Made by a program: the position numbers and the translations under genes
Shown here: positions 25,343 through 35,637 of the stretch, piece after piece
Layout of the letters: every line of letters starts with the position of its first letter
How positions within the stretch are numbered: the stretch's first letter is position 1
Source: Brevibacillus laterosporus LMG 15441
GTDB taxonomy: Bacteria > Bacillota > Bacilli > Brevibacillales > Brevibacillaceae
Direction of reading: 5' to 3'
Assembly: GCF_000219535.2 (NCBI RefSeq)
Contig: NZ_CP007806.1
Coordinates: 1,114,501 to 1,178,500, forward strand
DNA: 64,000 bases
The notes under the pieces: model-generated
What the model saw: the letters and a program-made list of their open reading frames with translations, nothing else
The model's database searches: none
Told to the model about the DNA's origin: nothing

Positions 25343-26365
25343 ATGATGAAAATCTATTATGAACAAGATGCTAATCAAGCTGCTCTATACGGAAAAACTA
25401 TCGCGATCGTTGGGTACGGTAGTCAGGGTCATGCACAAGCCCAAAACCTACGTGATAGCGGATATCGAGTAATCATTGGTCTACGCCCGGGGAAATCCTG
25501 GAAACAGGCTGAAAACGATGGTTTTGAAGTGTACACAGTAGCAGAGGCTACCAGTCAGGCAGATGTTATTCAAATTCTGCTTCCGGATGAGCATCAGGGC
25601 CGTGTCTACAAAGAAGAGATTCAACCGAATTTAAAAGCAGGAGCGACCCTTTCTTTCTCACACGGATTCAATATTCATTTCGGTCAAATTGTAGCGCCTG
25701 ACAATGTAGATGTCATTATGGTCGCACCTAAGAGTCCTGGTCACTTGGTTCGCCGTGTATATGTAGAAGGCTTTGGTGTACCTAGCTTGGTAGCTATTCA
25801 TCAGGATCATAGCGGAAAAGCATTAGAAACAGCTCTTGCTTATGCAAGCGGAATTGGCAGCACCAAGGCAGGGGTTATTGAAACCACGTTCCGTGAAGAG
25901 ACAGAAACAGATCTGTTTGGTGAGCAGGCTGTATTGTGCGGTGGCGTATCTGAGCTAGTAAAAGCAGGATTTGATACGCTAGTAGATGCAGGCTATCAGC
26001 CGGAAATCGCCTACTTCGAGTGTTTGCATGAGTTGAAGCTGATCGTTGATTTGATGTATGAAGGTGGCTTAGCTCGTATGCGCTACTCCATCAGTGATAC
26101 AGCAGAGTATGGTGACTATAGCACAGGGCGTCGCATTGTAACAGATGAAACACGTCAAGAGATGAAAAAAGTTCTTGCAGAAATCCAAGATGGAACATTC
26201 GCGCGTAATTGGATTCTCGAAAATCAAGCGAACCGCCCAGGCTTCAATGCTCGTCGCCGCCTAGAAAGTGAGCATGGCATTGAGCAAGTGGGTGAAAAAT
26301 TACGCAATATGATGGCTTGGATTCAAAAAGAAAAGAAAGAGGAGCAAGCTCCAGTAAAAGCCTAA
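25343..26365 (+). CDS. ilvC: ketol-acid reductoisomerase
   Basis: 340 residues, class I (short) KARI. Rossmann motif [17 protein letters not shown] near residue 25; metal-binding Asp/Glu in [12 protein letters not shown] and a second Glu in [18 protein letters not shown]. It isomerises and reduces acetolactate or acetohydroxybutyrate using Mg and NADPH. AGGAGG lies nine bases before the ATG pair at 25343/25346. Confidence 0.97.
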   Translation: MMKIYYEQDANQAALYGKTIAIVGYGSQGHAQAQNLRDSGYRVIIGLRPGKSWKQAENDGFEVYTVAEATSQADVIQILLPDEHQGRVYKEEIQPNLKAGATLSFSHGFNIHFGQIVAPDNVDVIMVAPKSPGHLVRRVYVEGFGVPSLVAIHQDHSGKALETALAYASGIGSTKAGVIETTFREETETDLFGEQAVLCGGVSELVKAGFDTLVDAGYQPEIAYFECLHELKLIVDLMYEGGLARMRYSISDTAEYGDYSTGRRIVTDETRQEMKKVLAEIQDGTFARNWILENQANRPGFNARRRLESEHGIEQVGEKLRNMMAWIQKEKKEEQAPVKA

Positions 26366-26444
26366 GATATCTGATTACGTCAAAAAGCACTCAATATATT
26401 TATTGAGTTATAAACAAAATGGAGAGCTGGGAGGAGGAAGTGTA

Positions 26445-27980
26445 ATGCGTACTATCGAGATTTTTGATACCACATTGCGTGATGGAGAACAATCTCCAGG
26501 AGTGAATTTGAGCATGAATGAAAAGGTGGAGATTGCTCTCCAACTCGAACGTTTGGGTGTTTCTCGAATGGAGGCTGGCTTTGCCGCTGCCTCCCCCGGT
26601 GATCTTCGGTCGGTTGCTGAAGTCGCTAAACGAGTAAAAAATGCAACAGTTGTCAGCCTAGCCAGATCTGTATCAGGTGATATTGATAAGGCCTACGAGG
26701 CGCTACGTGATGCTCAAAATCCGTGCATTCATGTTTTTCTGGCTACGTCTCCAATTCATCGTGAGCATAAATTAAACATGTCAAAGGAACAAGTGATTGA
26801 ACGAGCGGTAGCAGCGATCAAGCATGCGAAAAAGTACGTATCTAACGTACAGTTTTCCGCTGAAGATGCTGGTCGTACGGAGCTTCCTTATTTGGCAGAG
26901 GTAGTGAGGGCTGCTATTGCGGCTGGAGCCAATGTTATTAATCTGCCTGACACAGTGGGCTATTTAACACCGCAGGAATACGGAAACATTTTTCGCGAAA
27001 TGATTATTCGTGTCCCTGAAACGGCGAGTATTAAGCTAAGCTGTCATTGTCATGATGATTTAGGAATGGCTGTTGCGAATAGCTTGGCCGCGATTGAAGC
27101 AGGAGTAACGCAAGTGGAAGGTACAATCAATGGAATCGGTGAGCGAGCAGGTAATACGTCGCTAGAAGAAGTTGTGATGGCCCTGGAAACAAGAAAGAGC
27201 TTCTATCAGGTAGAAACAAAATGGCAGTTGAAAGAAATTGCCCGTACCAGCCAATTGGTCAGCCGTCTAACGGGGATGATTGTGCCTGGTAACAAGGCCA
27301 TTGTAGGTGCAAACGCGTACGCACACGAATCGGGTATCCATCAAGATGGCGTATTAAAAAATTCGGAAACCTACGAGATTATCCGTCCAGAAACAGTAGG
27401 GTACAAGTCTAATCTATTGGTATTAGGCAAGCATTCAGGGCGACATGCCTTTAAGGATAAGCTTGCAGAGCTTGGCTATCATTTGGAGACGGAGCAGATT
27501 GATACGGCTTTCCAGGCATTTAAAGTGCTATGTGATAAAAAGAAAGAAGTTAGTGACGACGATATTTTGGCATTAATTGATGCGAAAATGGCTGATAGTG
27601 AAGAAATGTATCAGCTTGATTCCATTCAGCTTTCCTATGGCAATCAAAGCACCCCCACAGCCAGCGTACGCATCATTCGCGCAGATGGTGAGACTTATGA
27701 AGAAGCTGCTTGTGGCAATGGTTCGGTCGATTCCATTTACAAAGCTATCGATAGAGCGATCGGTGAAGATGTCACATTAATTGATTATAAGATTATCTCG
27801 GTTACACACGGGAAAGATGCTCTAGGAGAAGTGTATGTTCGTCTGCAGCAAGGAGATGAAATTTCTCAAGGAAGAGGGCTAAGTACCGATGTTATGGAAG
27901 CGAGTGCGATTGCCTATGTGCGAGCAATTAACAAGCTGATTCGGGCACGCGGAGAGGTCCTTGACGCACAACCAGTCTAA
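26445..27980 (+). CDS. leuA: 2-isopropylmalate synthase
   Basis: 511 residues from the ATG at 26445 (MRTIEIFDTTLRDGEQSPG), with GGGAGGAGG upstream; the frame continues 14 codons earlier without a site. HMGL-like catalytic barrel with DTTLRDGEQ and the metal-binding HCHDDLGMA, then a C-terminal LeuA allosteric domain (about 370-505) for leucine inhibition. First committed step of leucine synthesis. Confidence 0.96.
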   Translation: MRTIEIFDTTLRDGEQSPGVNLSMNEKVEIALQLERLGVSRMEAGFAAASPGDLRSVAEVAKRVKNATVVSLARSVSGDIDKAYEALRDAQNPCIHVFLATSPIHREHKLNMSKEQVIERAVAAIKHAKKYVSNVQFSAEDAGRTELPYLAEVVRAAIAAGANVINLPDTVGYLTPQEYGNIFREMIIRVPETASIKLSCHCHDDLGMAVANSLAAIEAGVTQVEGTINGIGERAGNTSLEEVVMALETRKSFYQVETKWQLKEIARTSQLVSRLTGMIVPGNKAIVGANAYAHESGIHQDGVLKNSETYEIIRPETVGYKSNLLVLGKHSGRHAFKDKLAELGYHLETEQIDTAFQAFKVLCDKKKEVSDDDILALIDAKMADSEEMYQLDSIQLSYGNQSTPTASVRIIRADGETYEEAACGNGSVDSIYKAIDRAIGEDVTLIDYKIISVTHGKDALGEVYVRLQQGDEISQGRGLSTDVMEASAIAYVRAINKLIRARGEVLDAQPV

Positions 27981-28090
27981 TGACCAGTTTACAGCCAAAA
28001 GTCCAATGATTCGGATTGAGGAAATAGAGAGAGAATTGCGAATGACCGGGAGTACCAGTTAGTTAAGAAGCGAAAGAGAGAGATCGAGAT

Positions 28091-29188
28091 ATGACAAAAA
28101 CCTTTAATGTGGCCGTTCTTCCAGGGGATGGAATTGGGGCTGAAATTGTTGCCGAAGCGGTTAAAGTATTAGAAGTAGTTGCTGAGCAAACAGGTCACTG
28201 CTTTCAGTTTACTTATGGAAAAATCGGCGGTTGTGCGATTGATGAAGAAGGAACACCGTTGCCTGAGGAGACAATCCGCATATGTAAAGAGGCGGATGCT
28301 GTATTGCTTGGTGCAGTTGGTGGCCCAAAATGGGACCAGAATCCGGGCCACTTACGCCCGGAAACAGGTCTTCTGGGGATTCGCAAAGCATTAGGTCTGT
28401 TTGCTAATTTGCGGCCTGCAACCATGCATGAAAGTCTCCTAGAAGCATCCTCTTTAAAACCAGAAGTAGTGGCAGGCGTTGATTTAATCGTTGTACGTGA
28501 ATTAACAGGTGGCATCTACTTTGGTGACAAGAAGCGCTATATCGGAGAGGATGGACAGGATACAGCAGAGGACTTGTTACTATACCGTGAGGAAGAAGTG
28601 GAGCGCATCATACGAACCGCTTTTGACATCGCTCGAAAACGGCAAAAGAAGCTTGTCTCCGTGGATAAAGCAAATGTATTGGAAAGCTCACGTCTATGGC
28701 GAAAGGTGGCTGATCAGGTTGCTACCGATTACCCTGATGTAGAACTTTCACATATGCTGGTTGACTCTTGCGCCATGCAGCTAGTGCGTGCACCAAAGCA
28801 ATTTGATGTGATTGTAACGGAGAATATGTTTGGGGATATTTTAAGTGATGAGGCTGCCATGCTGACTGGCTCTATCGGCATGCTGGCTTCTGCGAGCCTT
28901 GCTTCAGGCAGCTTTGGCTTGTATGAGCCAGTACATGGGTCAGCACCCGATATAGCCGGGAAGGGCATTGCTAATCCGCTAGCTACGATCTTGTCTGTAG
29001 CGATGCTACTGCGTTACTCATTGCATTTAGATGAAGCCGCAGACCGAGTCGAGCAAGCGGTATGGTCTGTATTGGAAGCAGGTCATCGTACAGGTGATCT
29101 GGCAGCCAATAAAGCAGAAGCGCTTAGTACGATAGAAATGGGGCAGTTGGTTGTTGCTGAACTAAGGAAGGCAGTCATTGCTAAATAA
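28091..29188 (+). CDS. leuB: 3-isopropylmalate dehydrogenase
   Basis: 365 residues, beta-decarboxylating dehydrogenase. [18 protein letters not shown] at the start, Lys/Asn in [13 protein letters not shown], metal-binding Asp in [11 protein letters not shown] and [16 protein letters not shown]-binding [15 protein letters not shown]. Makes 2-oxoisocaproate. The ribosome binding site is weak (GAGAGAGATCGAGAT). A terminator follows at once, so leuC and leuD (isopropylmalate isomerase) are not part of this operon. Confidence 0.96.
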   Translation: MTKTFNVAVLPGDGIGAEIVAEAVKVLEVVAEQTGHCFQFTYGKIGGCAIDEEGTPLPEETIRICKEADAVLLGAVGGPKWDQNPGHLRPETGLLGIRKALGLFANLRPATMHESLLEASSLKPEVVAGVDLIVVRELTGGIYFGDKKRYIGEDGQDTAEDLLLYREEEVERIIRTAFDIARKRQKKLVSVDKANVLESSRLWRKVADQVATDYPDVELSHMLVDSCAMQLVRAPKQFDVIVTENMFGDILSDEAAMLTGSIGMLASASLASGSFGLYEPVHGSAPDIAGKGIANPLATILSVAMLLRYSLHLDEAADRVEQAVWSVLEAGHRTGDLAANKAEALSTIEMGQLVVAELRKAVIAK

Positions 29189-29192
29189 AATG

Positions 29193-29239
29193 GAAAAAAG
29201 ACCACTACAGAAAACAAGTTTTTCTGAGTGGTCTTTTTG
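29193..29239. terminator. bidirectional terminator between leuB and ktrB
   Basis: AAAAAGACCACT-CAGAAAA pairs with TTTTCTG-AGTGGTCTTTTT. A and T runs on each side serve the convergent leuB and ktrB genes. Confidence 0.92.
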
Positions 29240-29250
29240 TGTTTTTCGCA

Positions 29251-30597
29251 TTACCCGATCATAATTTTTCCTTTTGGATAGCGGAAGTATTCCTTTCGAT
29301 TTCGCTGAGCTAATGCAAAGGCGATAGTTAACGGTCCTACACGTCCAGCAAACATGGTCAAGGAGATGACAATTTTTCCGATATCAGATAAATCAGGGGT
29401 AAGTCCCATTGATAAACCAACCGTTGCAAAGGCAGAGACACTCTCAAAGAGAATCATTAAAAAATCCTTGCCTGGCTCAGTAATCGTCAAAATCATACTT
29501 ACTATAATTACGATAAATAAGGCCGTCATCGTTACGGTTAGGGATTTATAAATCATATGCGGCAGAATACGTTGACGGTAGAAAATAACATCTTCTCTCC
29601 CTTTTATTTGCGCCCATACTGCTCCTAATAGGGTGGCAAAGGTGGTAGTTTTAATACCGCCACCTGTAGATCCAGGTGAAGCCCCGATAAACATTAACAC
29701 AATCATAAAGAACAAACTCGACTGATGCATATCGCCAATGCTTATCGTATTAGAGCCAGCCGTTCTAGCCGTAACAGATTGATAGAGCGCTCCAAAAAAC
29801 TTACCAACAGGAGACAATGGCTGTAGCGTTTTGGAATTAGTAAACTCTAGGATAAAAATGGCTAGCGTACCTAGAACAATCAAAATGGCTGTGGTAGTTA
29901 GAACAACCTTTGTATGTAATGATAATCGTTTCGTATCTCGATACCCATATACTTCTGCCATCACAATAAATCCAATCCCGCCTAAAATAATCAGCAAACA
30001 AACTGTTATATTAACGATGGGATCACTCACATACTTGGTTAAGCTACTGAATTCGCCCATGAGATCGAATCCGGCATTGTTAAAGTTAGATATGGAATGA
30101 AACATACCGTAATACAAAGCTTTCGCAAACGGCATATCAAAGGCAAAGCGTAGTGTAAGCAAAATTCCCCCTGTCAATTCGATCAAGCCTGTAAAGATCA
30201 GAAGCATCTTGGCAAGCCTGACTACCCCCTCGATAGAAATCTGGTTAAGAGACTCCTGCAACAAGAGACGCTGTTGTAAGGATATTTTTTTCCCCATAAG
30301 AAGAGCAAAAAAAGTAGCAAGAGTCATGAATCCTAAACCGCCTACTTGAATGAGTGCTAAAATCACTAGTTGCCCAAACAGTGTAAAAGTTGTTCCAGTA
30401 TCTGTTACTACTAGTCCTGTTACGCAGGTAGCAGACGTAGAGGTAAACACGGCGTTGATTAAAGAAAGCCCCTGGCCGTCGTTCGTTGCAATAGGAAGAG
30501 TTAATAAGATGGCACCAATTGCAATGATAAGCGCAAAGCCTAAGACGAGCACCTTGGGTGGGCTTAAATGGAATTTTTTAATTAATTTTACTAACAT
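29251..30597 (-). CDS. ktrB: Ktr potassium uptake channel subunit KtrB
   Basis: 448 residues, TrkH/KtrB superfamily with four M1-P-M2 repeats. The selectivity-filter glycines are visible in SATCVTGLVV, NFNNAGFDL, TARTAGSNT and FATVGLSMG. It is a K+/Na+ coupled uptake channel gated by a cytoplasmic RCK ring such as KtrA, whose gene lies 7 kb away at 37.6 kb. Start ATG 30597 with GGAAGAGG upstream. It could equally be KtrD, a close paralogue. Confidence 0.9.
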   Translation of the reverse strand: MLVKLIKKFHLSPPKVLVLGFALIIAIGAILLTLPIATNDGQGLSLINAVFTSTSATCVTGLVVTDTGTTFTLFGQLVILALIQVGGLGFMTLATFFALLMGKKISLQQRLLLQESLNQISIEGVVRLAKMLLIFTGLIELTGGILLTLRFAFDMPFAKALYYGMFHSISNFNNAGFDLMGEFSSLTKYVSDPIVNITVCLLIILGGIGFIVMAEVYGYRDTKRLSLHTKVVLTTTAILIVLGTLAIFILEFTNSKTLQPLSPVGKFFGALYQSVTARTAGSNTISIGDMHQSSLFFMIVLMFIGASPGSTGGGIKTTTFATLLGAVWAQIKGREDVIFYRQRILPHMIYKSLTVTMTALFIVIIVSMILTITEPGKDFLMILFESVSAFATVGLSMGLTPDLSDIGKIVISLTMFAGRVGPLTIAFALAQRNRKEYFRYPKGKIMIG

Positions 30598-30854
30598 CGC
30601 AACCTCTTCCTTTGCCTGACATTACCTTTTAAGGAAATACGTCGTTATTGATAGTATAACCATTAAAAGTAAGGTCTTACTTTGTTTTGTAGTGGAAACT
30701 GCTCACAAGCGTAGCAGAAAATCAATTGTTCATCAATAAGAAAAAGTACCGAAATTCCAATAAATGTAACGTTAAAAAAAGAGTCCGGCATAAGTAGTAA
30801 AAGATCAATAAACATGAAGAAGGAGAGCGGTAATTGTGCTCTACAAACAGCTCA

Positions 30855-30882
30855 AAATAAAAAAAGGCCCCAATCAAGGCCT
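30855..30882 (-). terminator. terminator of the 123-residue hypothetical gene
   Basis: On the minus strand AGGCC and GGCCT pair around an eight-base loop, followed by seven T. The stem overlaps the stop codon of the gene. Confidence 0.75.
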
Positions 30883-31252
30883 AAAGAGAGTTCCTTTTCG
30901 TACAAGGTGGCCATTGTATTTGGGCTTGAGGATAATGCTCATGTAAACGGCTTTCCATTAGCTCATAGTCTAAAGACAATAGTTCTTCCGTAGTAGGCTT
31001 GGTTAAGGTTAACACGATCCAGTTTACATGGGAGGGTTTACCTGGTTCTGAGTATTTTTCCCCTTCATATACCGCCTTTTTATACGTTAAAAGCAGATTT
31101 TGTCTGATATTACTTGGCGTATCTAATAAATGAAACGTACCTTTTCGTCTAGCTTGCCTAAATGCACGTAAGGGATGAAATAAACGACTCATAAAATACC
31201 AACAAAGAAAGAAGCAACCAATAGGTAAAAGTATTTTTAGTAATAAAGCCAT
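30881..31252 (-). CDS. hypothetical single-pass membrane protein
   Basis: I do not recognise this gene. 123 residues: one N-terminal hydrophobic segment (ALLLKILLPIGCFFLCWYFM), a basic stretch (RAFRQARRKG) that would place the rest in the cytoplasm, then a soluble domain of about 85 residues with KPSHVNWIVLTLTKPTTEELL. AGGAGG lies 12 bases before the ATG and its own terminator follows. It is isolated between ktrB and the pirin gene, so context gives no function. Confidence 0.7.
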   Translation of the reverse strand: MALLLKILLPIGCFFLCWYFMSRLFHPLRAFRQARRKGTFHLLDTPSNIRQNLLLTYKKAVYEGEKYSEPGKPSHVNWIVLTLTKPTTEELLSLDYELMESRLHEHYPQAQIQWPPCTKRNSL

Positions 31253-31421
31253 AAGGATGGGATGCCTCCTTTTCTCGATATTTTCCTTGATCTATATGAA
31301 TAGGAAGTAGTGTTTTTGCATGAAAAAATAATCGACATAAAACTTCGATTTATTCTGTATACGGAGGTAGAAGATATAAGTTTCAAAAAAGGACTCGATT
31401 CATTTTGTTTTCAATAAATAA

Positions 31422-31450
31422 TTAGTTACTTTACAAAAGTTAGTTACTTT
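31422..31450 (+). repeat. direct repeat, probable operator of the pirin gene
   Basis: TTAGTTACTTT occurs at 31422-31432 and again at 31440-31450, 18 bases apart, with the palindrome ACTTT-ACA-AAAGT across the junction. It lies 65-95 bases upstream of the pirin start, where a repressor would act. Confidence 0.5.
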
Positions 31451-31515
31451 GATACGATGGAAACAAGAATATATCGTTACAATACCCACAAACTAAAGCT
31501 ATGAGGTGAGCTACT

Positions 31516-32217
31516 ATGATAAAAATTTTTCCATCAGATTCTCGTTTCCAAGCGAATCATGGCTGGTTGAAAACACAATTTAGTTTTTCCTTTGCAGAAT
31601 ATTATGATCCAGACAATATGAACTTTGGTCCCATGAGAGTGCTAAATGACGATACCATCCAAGCTGGATATGGTTTTGGAACACATCCGCACAAGGAGAT
31701 GGAGATTGTTACGATCATGCTAGAAGGTGTTCTGCGCCATAAAGACAATACAGGAAATGAAGAGGAGCTTAAGCCGGGCGAAATTCAACGTATGTCTGCT
31801 GGTACAGGTATTTTGCACTCTGAGTATAATGGCTCCACTACGGAGGAAGCGAAGCTGCTTCAATTATGGTTTGAACCGAAGGAGTATGGCTTAACGCCGT
31901 CATACGAACAGTTTGCTTATGATCAAAAGGCGATGCTAAATGCCTTATTGCCTGTTGTATCGGCTAATCAACAAGAGCATCGTGTTGCACATATCCATCA
32001 AGATATGACTATTTATTTGTCTCGTTTAGAAGCAGGTAAGAACATCTTGTTCCCACAGCAGACGAATAGACGAACGTTCCTATTTATCATGGAGGGACAA
32101 GTAGAGGTCAACGGACAAGTATTAGAACGACGTGATTCAGCGCGAATTACCGATTTGGATAAGCTGGAGCTAGTAGCAGGACAAGACTCCTATTTTATGC
32201 TGATTGATTTGCCATAA
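31516..32217 (+). CDS. pirin family protein
   Basis: 233 residues, double cupin. The iron-site residues of the family are visible in FGTHPHKEMEIVTIM (His-x-His) and GTGILHSEYNGS (His and Glu). Closest in layout to YhaK/YhhW-type pirins, some of which act as quercetinases or redox-responsive proteins. The substrate is unknown. AGGTGAG precedes the ATG; it is a single gene with its own terminator and a repeated operator-like sequence upstream. Confidence 0.9.
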   Translation: MIKIFPSDSRFQANHGWLKTQFSFSFAEYYDPDNMNFGPMRVLNDDTIQAGYGFGTHPHKEMEIVTIMLEGVLRHKDNTGNEEELKPGEIQRMSAGTGILHSEYNGSTTEEAKLLQLWFEPKEYGLTPSYEQFAYDQKAMLNALLPVVSANQQEHRVAHIHQDMTIYLSRLEAGKNILFPQQTNRRTFLFIMEGQVEVNGQVLERRDSARITDLDKLELVAGQDSYFMLIDLP

Positions 32218-32277
32218 GTGCTTTTCATTTATGTATGAATACAAAGCAAGAGATATGTAAGTAAGTTATCATCCATT

Positions 32278-32324
32278 AGCCCGAACTTTGTGGTCTAGAG
32301 TGCCACAGAAGTGTCGGGCTTTTG
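32278..32324 (+). terminator. terminator after the pirin gene
   Basis: AGCCCGA pairs with TCGGGCT and the inner TTTGTGG with CCACAGA, followed by TTTT. Confidence 0.85.
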
Positions 32325-32458
32325 CGCTTGGAAAAAGAAGGGTATGATAGGAATTACAATCTAGTTTTTTCGTTGCTTGTCTCTATAATCTGGCTTATGA
32401 TCGAGTACAATGGAACTGTAGCGTTTTGAAAAAGAGGTATCCGAGGAGGAATAATGAA

Positions 32459-32971
32459 ATGAGCACAACCGAACATAAAGCAACTGCACCTAAAAGTGTG
32501 GGGGTAATGGTTGTCACCGTATCTGATACAAGGGACGAAGAAACAGATAAAAGTGGAAAGCTAATGAAAAATCTTTTGAAAGAAGCGGGTCATACCACTC
32601 TTCTTTATTATATTGTAAAAGATGAACCAGCGCAGATACAGGCTGTAATTGAGCAAGGTATAGAGCACCCAGAGGTAGATGTAATTTTGCTTAACGGAGG
32701 AACTGGTATTGCTCCTCGTGATCATACATATGAGTCGGTAAAAGGATTGCTTGATAAAGAGATGCCCGGGTTTGGCGAGATTTTCCGCATGCTAAGTTAT
32801 ACCGAGGATATTGGTTCCGCATCCATACTATCTAGAGCGATAGCGGGCACCTATAAGGGAAAAGCGATTTTTTCCACACCAGGTTCCACAGGAGCGGTTA
32901 AACTAGCAATGGTCAAATTAATCCTGCCCGAACTAGGACATGTTGTCAGAGAATTGCGCAGAACAGTATAA
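32459..32971 (+). CDS. moaB: molybdenum cofactor biosynthesis protein MoaB
   Basis: 170 residues from the ATG at 32459 with GAGGAGG nine bases upstream; the longer frame lacks a site. MoaB/MogA fold: VTVSDTRDEETDKSG at the start, LNGGTGIAPRDHTYE as the molybdopterin-binding loop, and IFSTPGSTGAVKLAM. The family adenylates molybdopterin (MogA-like) or is non-catalytic (MoaB-like). No other moa gene is in this window, so a pathway here cannot be confirmed. Confidence 0.9.
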   Translation: MSTTEHKATAPKSVGVMVVTVSDTRDEETDKSGKLMKNLLKEAGHTTLLYYIVKDEPAQIQAVIEQGIEHPEVDVILLNGGTGIAPRDHTYESVKGLLDKEMPGFGEIFRMLSYTEDIGSASILSRAIAGTYKGKAIFSTPGSTGAVKLAMVKLILPELGHVVRELRRTV

Positions 32972-33004
32972 TGAAGGGCGTAGAAAAAGGAGTGACCATA
33001 TCTA

Positions 33005-34780
33005 ATGAAAATTTTACTTGCAACCCTTAACGCCAAATATATTCATTCTTCTTTGGCTTTACGGTATTTGCGTAGCTATGCAAAGCCTCATTATCCAAAT
33101 ATCGAACTGGTCGAATATACCATTAATGATGTTTTGATTAATATTGTTGGGGATATTCATAAGCGTCAGCCTGATATCATTGCATTTTCCTGTTATATCT
33201 GGAATATTCGTGAGACGCTGGACGTAATTAATAATGTAAAAAAGATTTGTCCAAATGTGCCGATTATATTAGGAGGTCCAGAAGTCTCGTACGATACAGA
33301 CGAATGGATGAAAAATTATCCTGCCATTGATGTAATTGTAATGGGTGAGGGTGAAGAGACATTTCTGGAATTATGTCAGGCTTATGACCGGGCAAAACAA
33401 ACCGGTGACGCTCCGCTATTAAAAGAAGTACCAGGTATTGCTTATCGGGATGGGGAACGTGTCCGTTTTTCGATGCAACGTATACAAACGAAGGATTTAA
33501 ACCATTTACCATCTCCTTATGAAGAGGATTTAGATGAATTAAATAACCGTGTCGTTTATTTTGAAGCATCTCGCGGTTGCCCTTTTCGCTGTCAGTACTG
33601 TTTGTCCTCCATTGAAAATGGAGTTCGCTATTTTGATCTAGATCGGGTGAAGCGCGATTTGAAGCGTTTAATAGATCATGGAGTGAAAACCGTTAAATTT
33701 GTGGATCGGACATTTAATATTAATAAGCAGTATGCTATGGAGATCTTTCAATTTTTAATTGATAACCATAATGGAACCATTTTTCAATTTGAGATAACAG
33801 CTGACATTCTGAAGCCAGATGTAGTGGACTTTTTAGCTGAGAATGCGCCGCCAGGTATTTTCCGCTTTGAAATTGGGGTTCAATCAACCAATGACGAAAC
33901 AAATCGTCTTGTACAGCGCCGACAAAATTTTGAAAAATTAAGTTATACCGTGCTGAAAATCAAAGAATCTGGTAAAATTGATCAGCACTTAGACTTAATC
34001 GCAGGATTACCAGAGGAAGATTATGCATCCTTCCGCAAGACGTTTAACGAAGTATTTGCTTTGCGTCCGGAAGAGTTGCAATTAGGCTTTTTAAAAATGC
34101 TACGAGGTACAGGTGTGAGGGCTCGTGCTGCAGAACATGGGTATATATTTATGGATCAGTCACCCTATGAAATCCTTGGGAATAACGTACTTTCCTTTAA
34201 TGACATGCAGCGCATTAAGCGTACGGAAGATATTTTAGAGAAATATTGGAATGCTCATAGAATGGACAAGGCGTTTGAATGGATTATGGCTCATCATTTT
34301 GCGACGCCATTTGATTTCTTTCAAGAGTTTGGCGATTATTGGGAAGAGCAAGGCTGGGGACGCTTTGGGCACCAGCTAGAAGATTTGTTTATTCGTCTCC
34401 AACGTTTTCTTGAAAGGAAAGCTCCTAATCAAACAAGTCATTCATTAAGTATGTTAAAGTTTGATTACTTATTAAGTCAGAAATATCGGCCGCGTAAAAT
34501 CTGGTGGGAAGATACGATCAACAAATCAGAATTACAAGCGATTTATCAAAATGTAGCAAGTAAACGTAAAGATTTACGTGCAGATTTTGCCCTACACGCT
34601 GAAACAGAAAAGGAATATGCGAAACATACTACAGTAGCGCATGTCTCATTTAATGTAGAACACTATATAAAAACGGGTGAAATGGTTGAAGGTAATTTTG
34701 TTTTGGTGATGTATTATCCATTTGTGGAGGGGGCTTCCAATACATTCGTCTGTGTACCGGTACCACAAACAGTTGCCTAG
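33005..34780 (+). CDS. B12-binding domain radical SAM protein, DUF4080 type
   Basis: 591 residues. N-terminal cobalamin-binding-like Rossmann domain (1-140), then a radical SAM core with the 4Fe-4S motif CPFRCQYC (near residue 196), and a C-terminal DUF4080-like domain from about 420. The B12-site pattern DxHxxG is not obvious in the N-terminal domain, so B12 binding is uncertain. The substrate is unknown. It starts 33 bp after moaB and is probably cotranscribed with it. AAGGAG lies 12 bases before the ATG. Confidence 0.87.
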   Translation: MKILLATLNAKYIHSSLALRYLRSYAKPHYPNIELVEYTINDVLINIVGDIHKRQPDIIAFSCYIWNIRETLDVINNVKKICPNVPIILGGPEVSYDTDEWMKNYPAIDVIVMGEGEETFLELCQAYDRAKQTGDAPLLKEVPGIAYRDGERVRFSMQRIQTKDLNHLPSPYEEDLDELNNRVVYFEASRGCPFRCQYCLSSIENGVRYFDLDRVKRDLKRLIDHGVKTVKFVDRTFNINKQYAMEIFQFLIDNHNGTIFQFEITADILKPDVVDFLAENAPPGIFRFEIGVQSTNDETNRLVQRRQNFEKLSYTVLKIKESGKIDQHLDLIAGLPEEDYASFRKTFNEVFALRPEELQLGFLKMLRGTGVRARAAEHGYIFMDQSPYEILGNNVLSFNDMQRIKRTEDILEKYWNAHRMDKAFEWIMAHHFATPFDFFQEFGDYWEEQGWGRFGHQLEDLFIRLQRFLERKAPNQTSHSLSMLKFDYLLSQKYRPRKIWWEDTINKSELQAIYQNVASKRKDLRADFALHAETEKEYAKHTTVAHVSFNVEHYIKTGEMVEGNFVLVMYYPFVEGASNTFVCVPVPQTVA

Positions 34781-35010
34781 ACAGTACCCAGAAGGAAACA
34801 GACAGTAGTATAAAGTGACCTAGGTACGCGATCCACACTGCTATTTTTGCACCATGCCCAAAGTAGTTCTTACACATGACGAAAACCTTTATTGCCTAAA
34901 CTTTTCCTGCGAATTCGATGAGGAATGTAACGAAAATGATAAGTAAATCGTAATACCAACGATAAAGACGTTTGGATCTCAGATAAGACAAAAGGGGAGC
35001 TTCTTTGGAC

Positions 35011-35637
35011 ATGAGTGTGGATGTGTTACTTCATTTTATTGAACAATATGGATATCTGGCCATCTTTTTCCTCCTGTGGCTGGGCATTGTGGGTTTGCCT
35101 GTTCCTGATGAACTGGTAGTAGCAACAGGTGGACTAGTGGCTGCTCTGGGTTACTTGAATCCGTACTATGCCTTTTTTGCTGGCTATTTGGGAGTGGTTT
35201 CGGGTCTGTCTATCGGCTTTTTTTTAGGACGTTGGGTAGGTCCACCTATACTTACTCGGTTAGCTAAGAAAAAGAAATTTGGACCTTATATAGATCGATC
35301 GACCGCACTCATTCAAAAATATGGTACGTTTTCACTGTTTATCAGCTATTTGCTGCCAGTTGTACGTCATTTAGTGCCATATGTTGTTGCAGTCGGAGGT
35401 ATGACTTTTCGTAAATATGCGCTATATTCCTACTCCACTGGTCTGATTTGGGCGTTGGCGTTCTATTTTTTAGGTTATTTTTTTGGTAACCATGTCGATC
35501 ATATTATCGCTGTGAGCCGTCATTATGGGTTTATCACATTGTGGGTGATACTAGCCCTAATTATAGGCTTGATTCTTTATCGCTTTTGCTGCTTTAAAAA
35601 ACGTTCGAATAAAACACCAGAGGGGGATCAAAAGTGA
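35011..35637 (+). CDS. DedA family membrane protein
   Basis: 208 residues with about five to six hydrophobic segments and the DedA/SNARE-associated motifs: GIVGLPVPDELVV near the start, LGRWVGPP, and LPVVRHLVPYVVAVGGM. DedA proteins are flippases for phospholipid or undecaprenyl phosphate in several bacteria. An in-frame TTG at 35005 is closer to GGGGAG (five bases) than the ATG at 35011 (eleven), so the start is uncertain. The stop overlaps the next gene by GTGA. Confidence 0.9.
   Translation: MSVDVLLHFIEQYGYLAIFFLLWLGIVGLPVPDELVVATGGLVAALGYLNPYYAFFAGYLGVVSGLSIGFFLGRWVGPPILTRLAKKKKFGPYIDRSTALIQKYGTFSLFISYLLPVVRHLVPYVVAVGGMTFRKYALYSYSTGLIWALAFYFLGYFFGNHVDHIIAVSRHYGFITLWVILALIIGLILYRFCCFKKRSNKTPEGDQK

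Noticed and set aside
33005-34780. Confident cobalamin-dependent assignment of the radical SAM protein
   Set aside because: The DxHxxG motif for B12 base-off binding is not visible in the N-terminal domain, so only the fold-level name is given.
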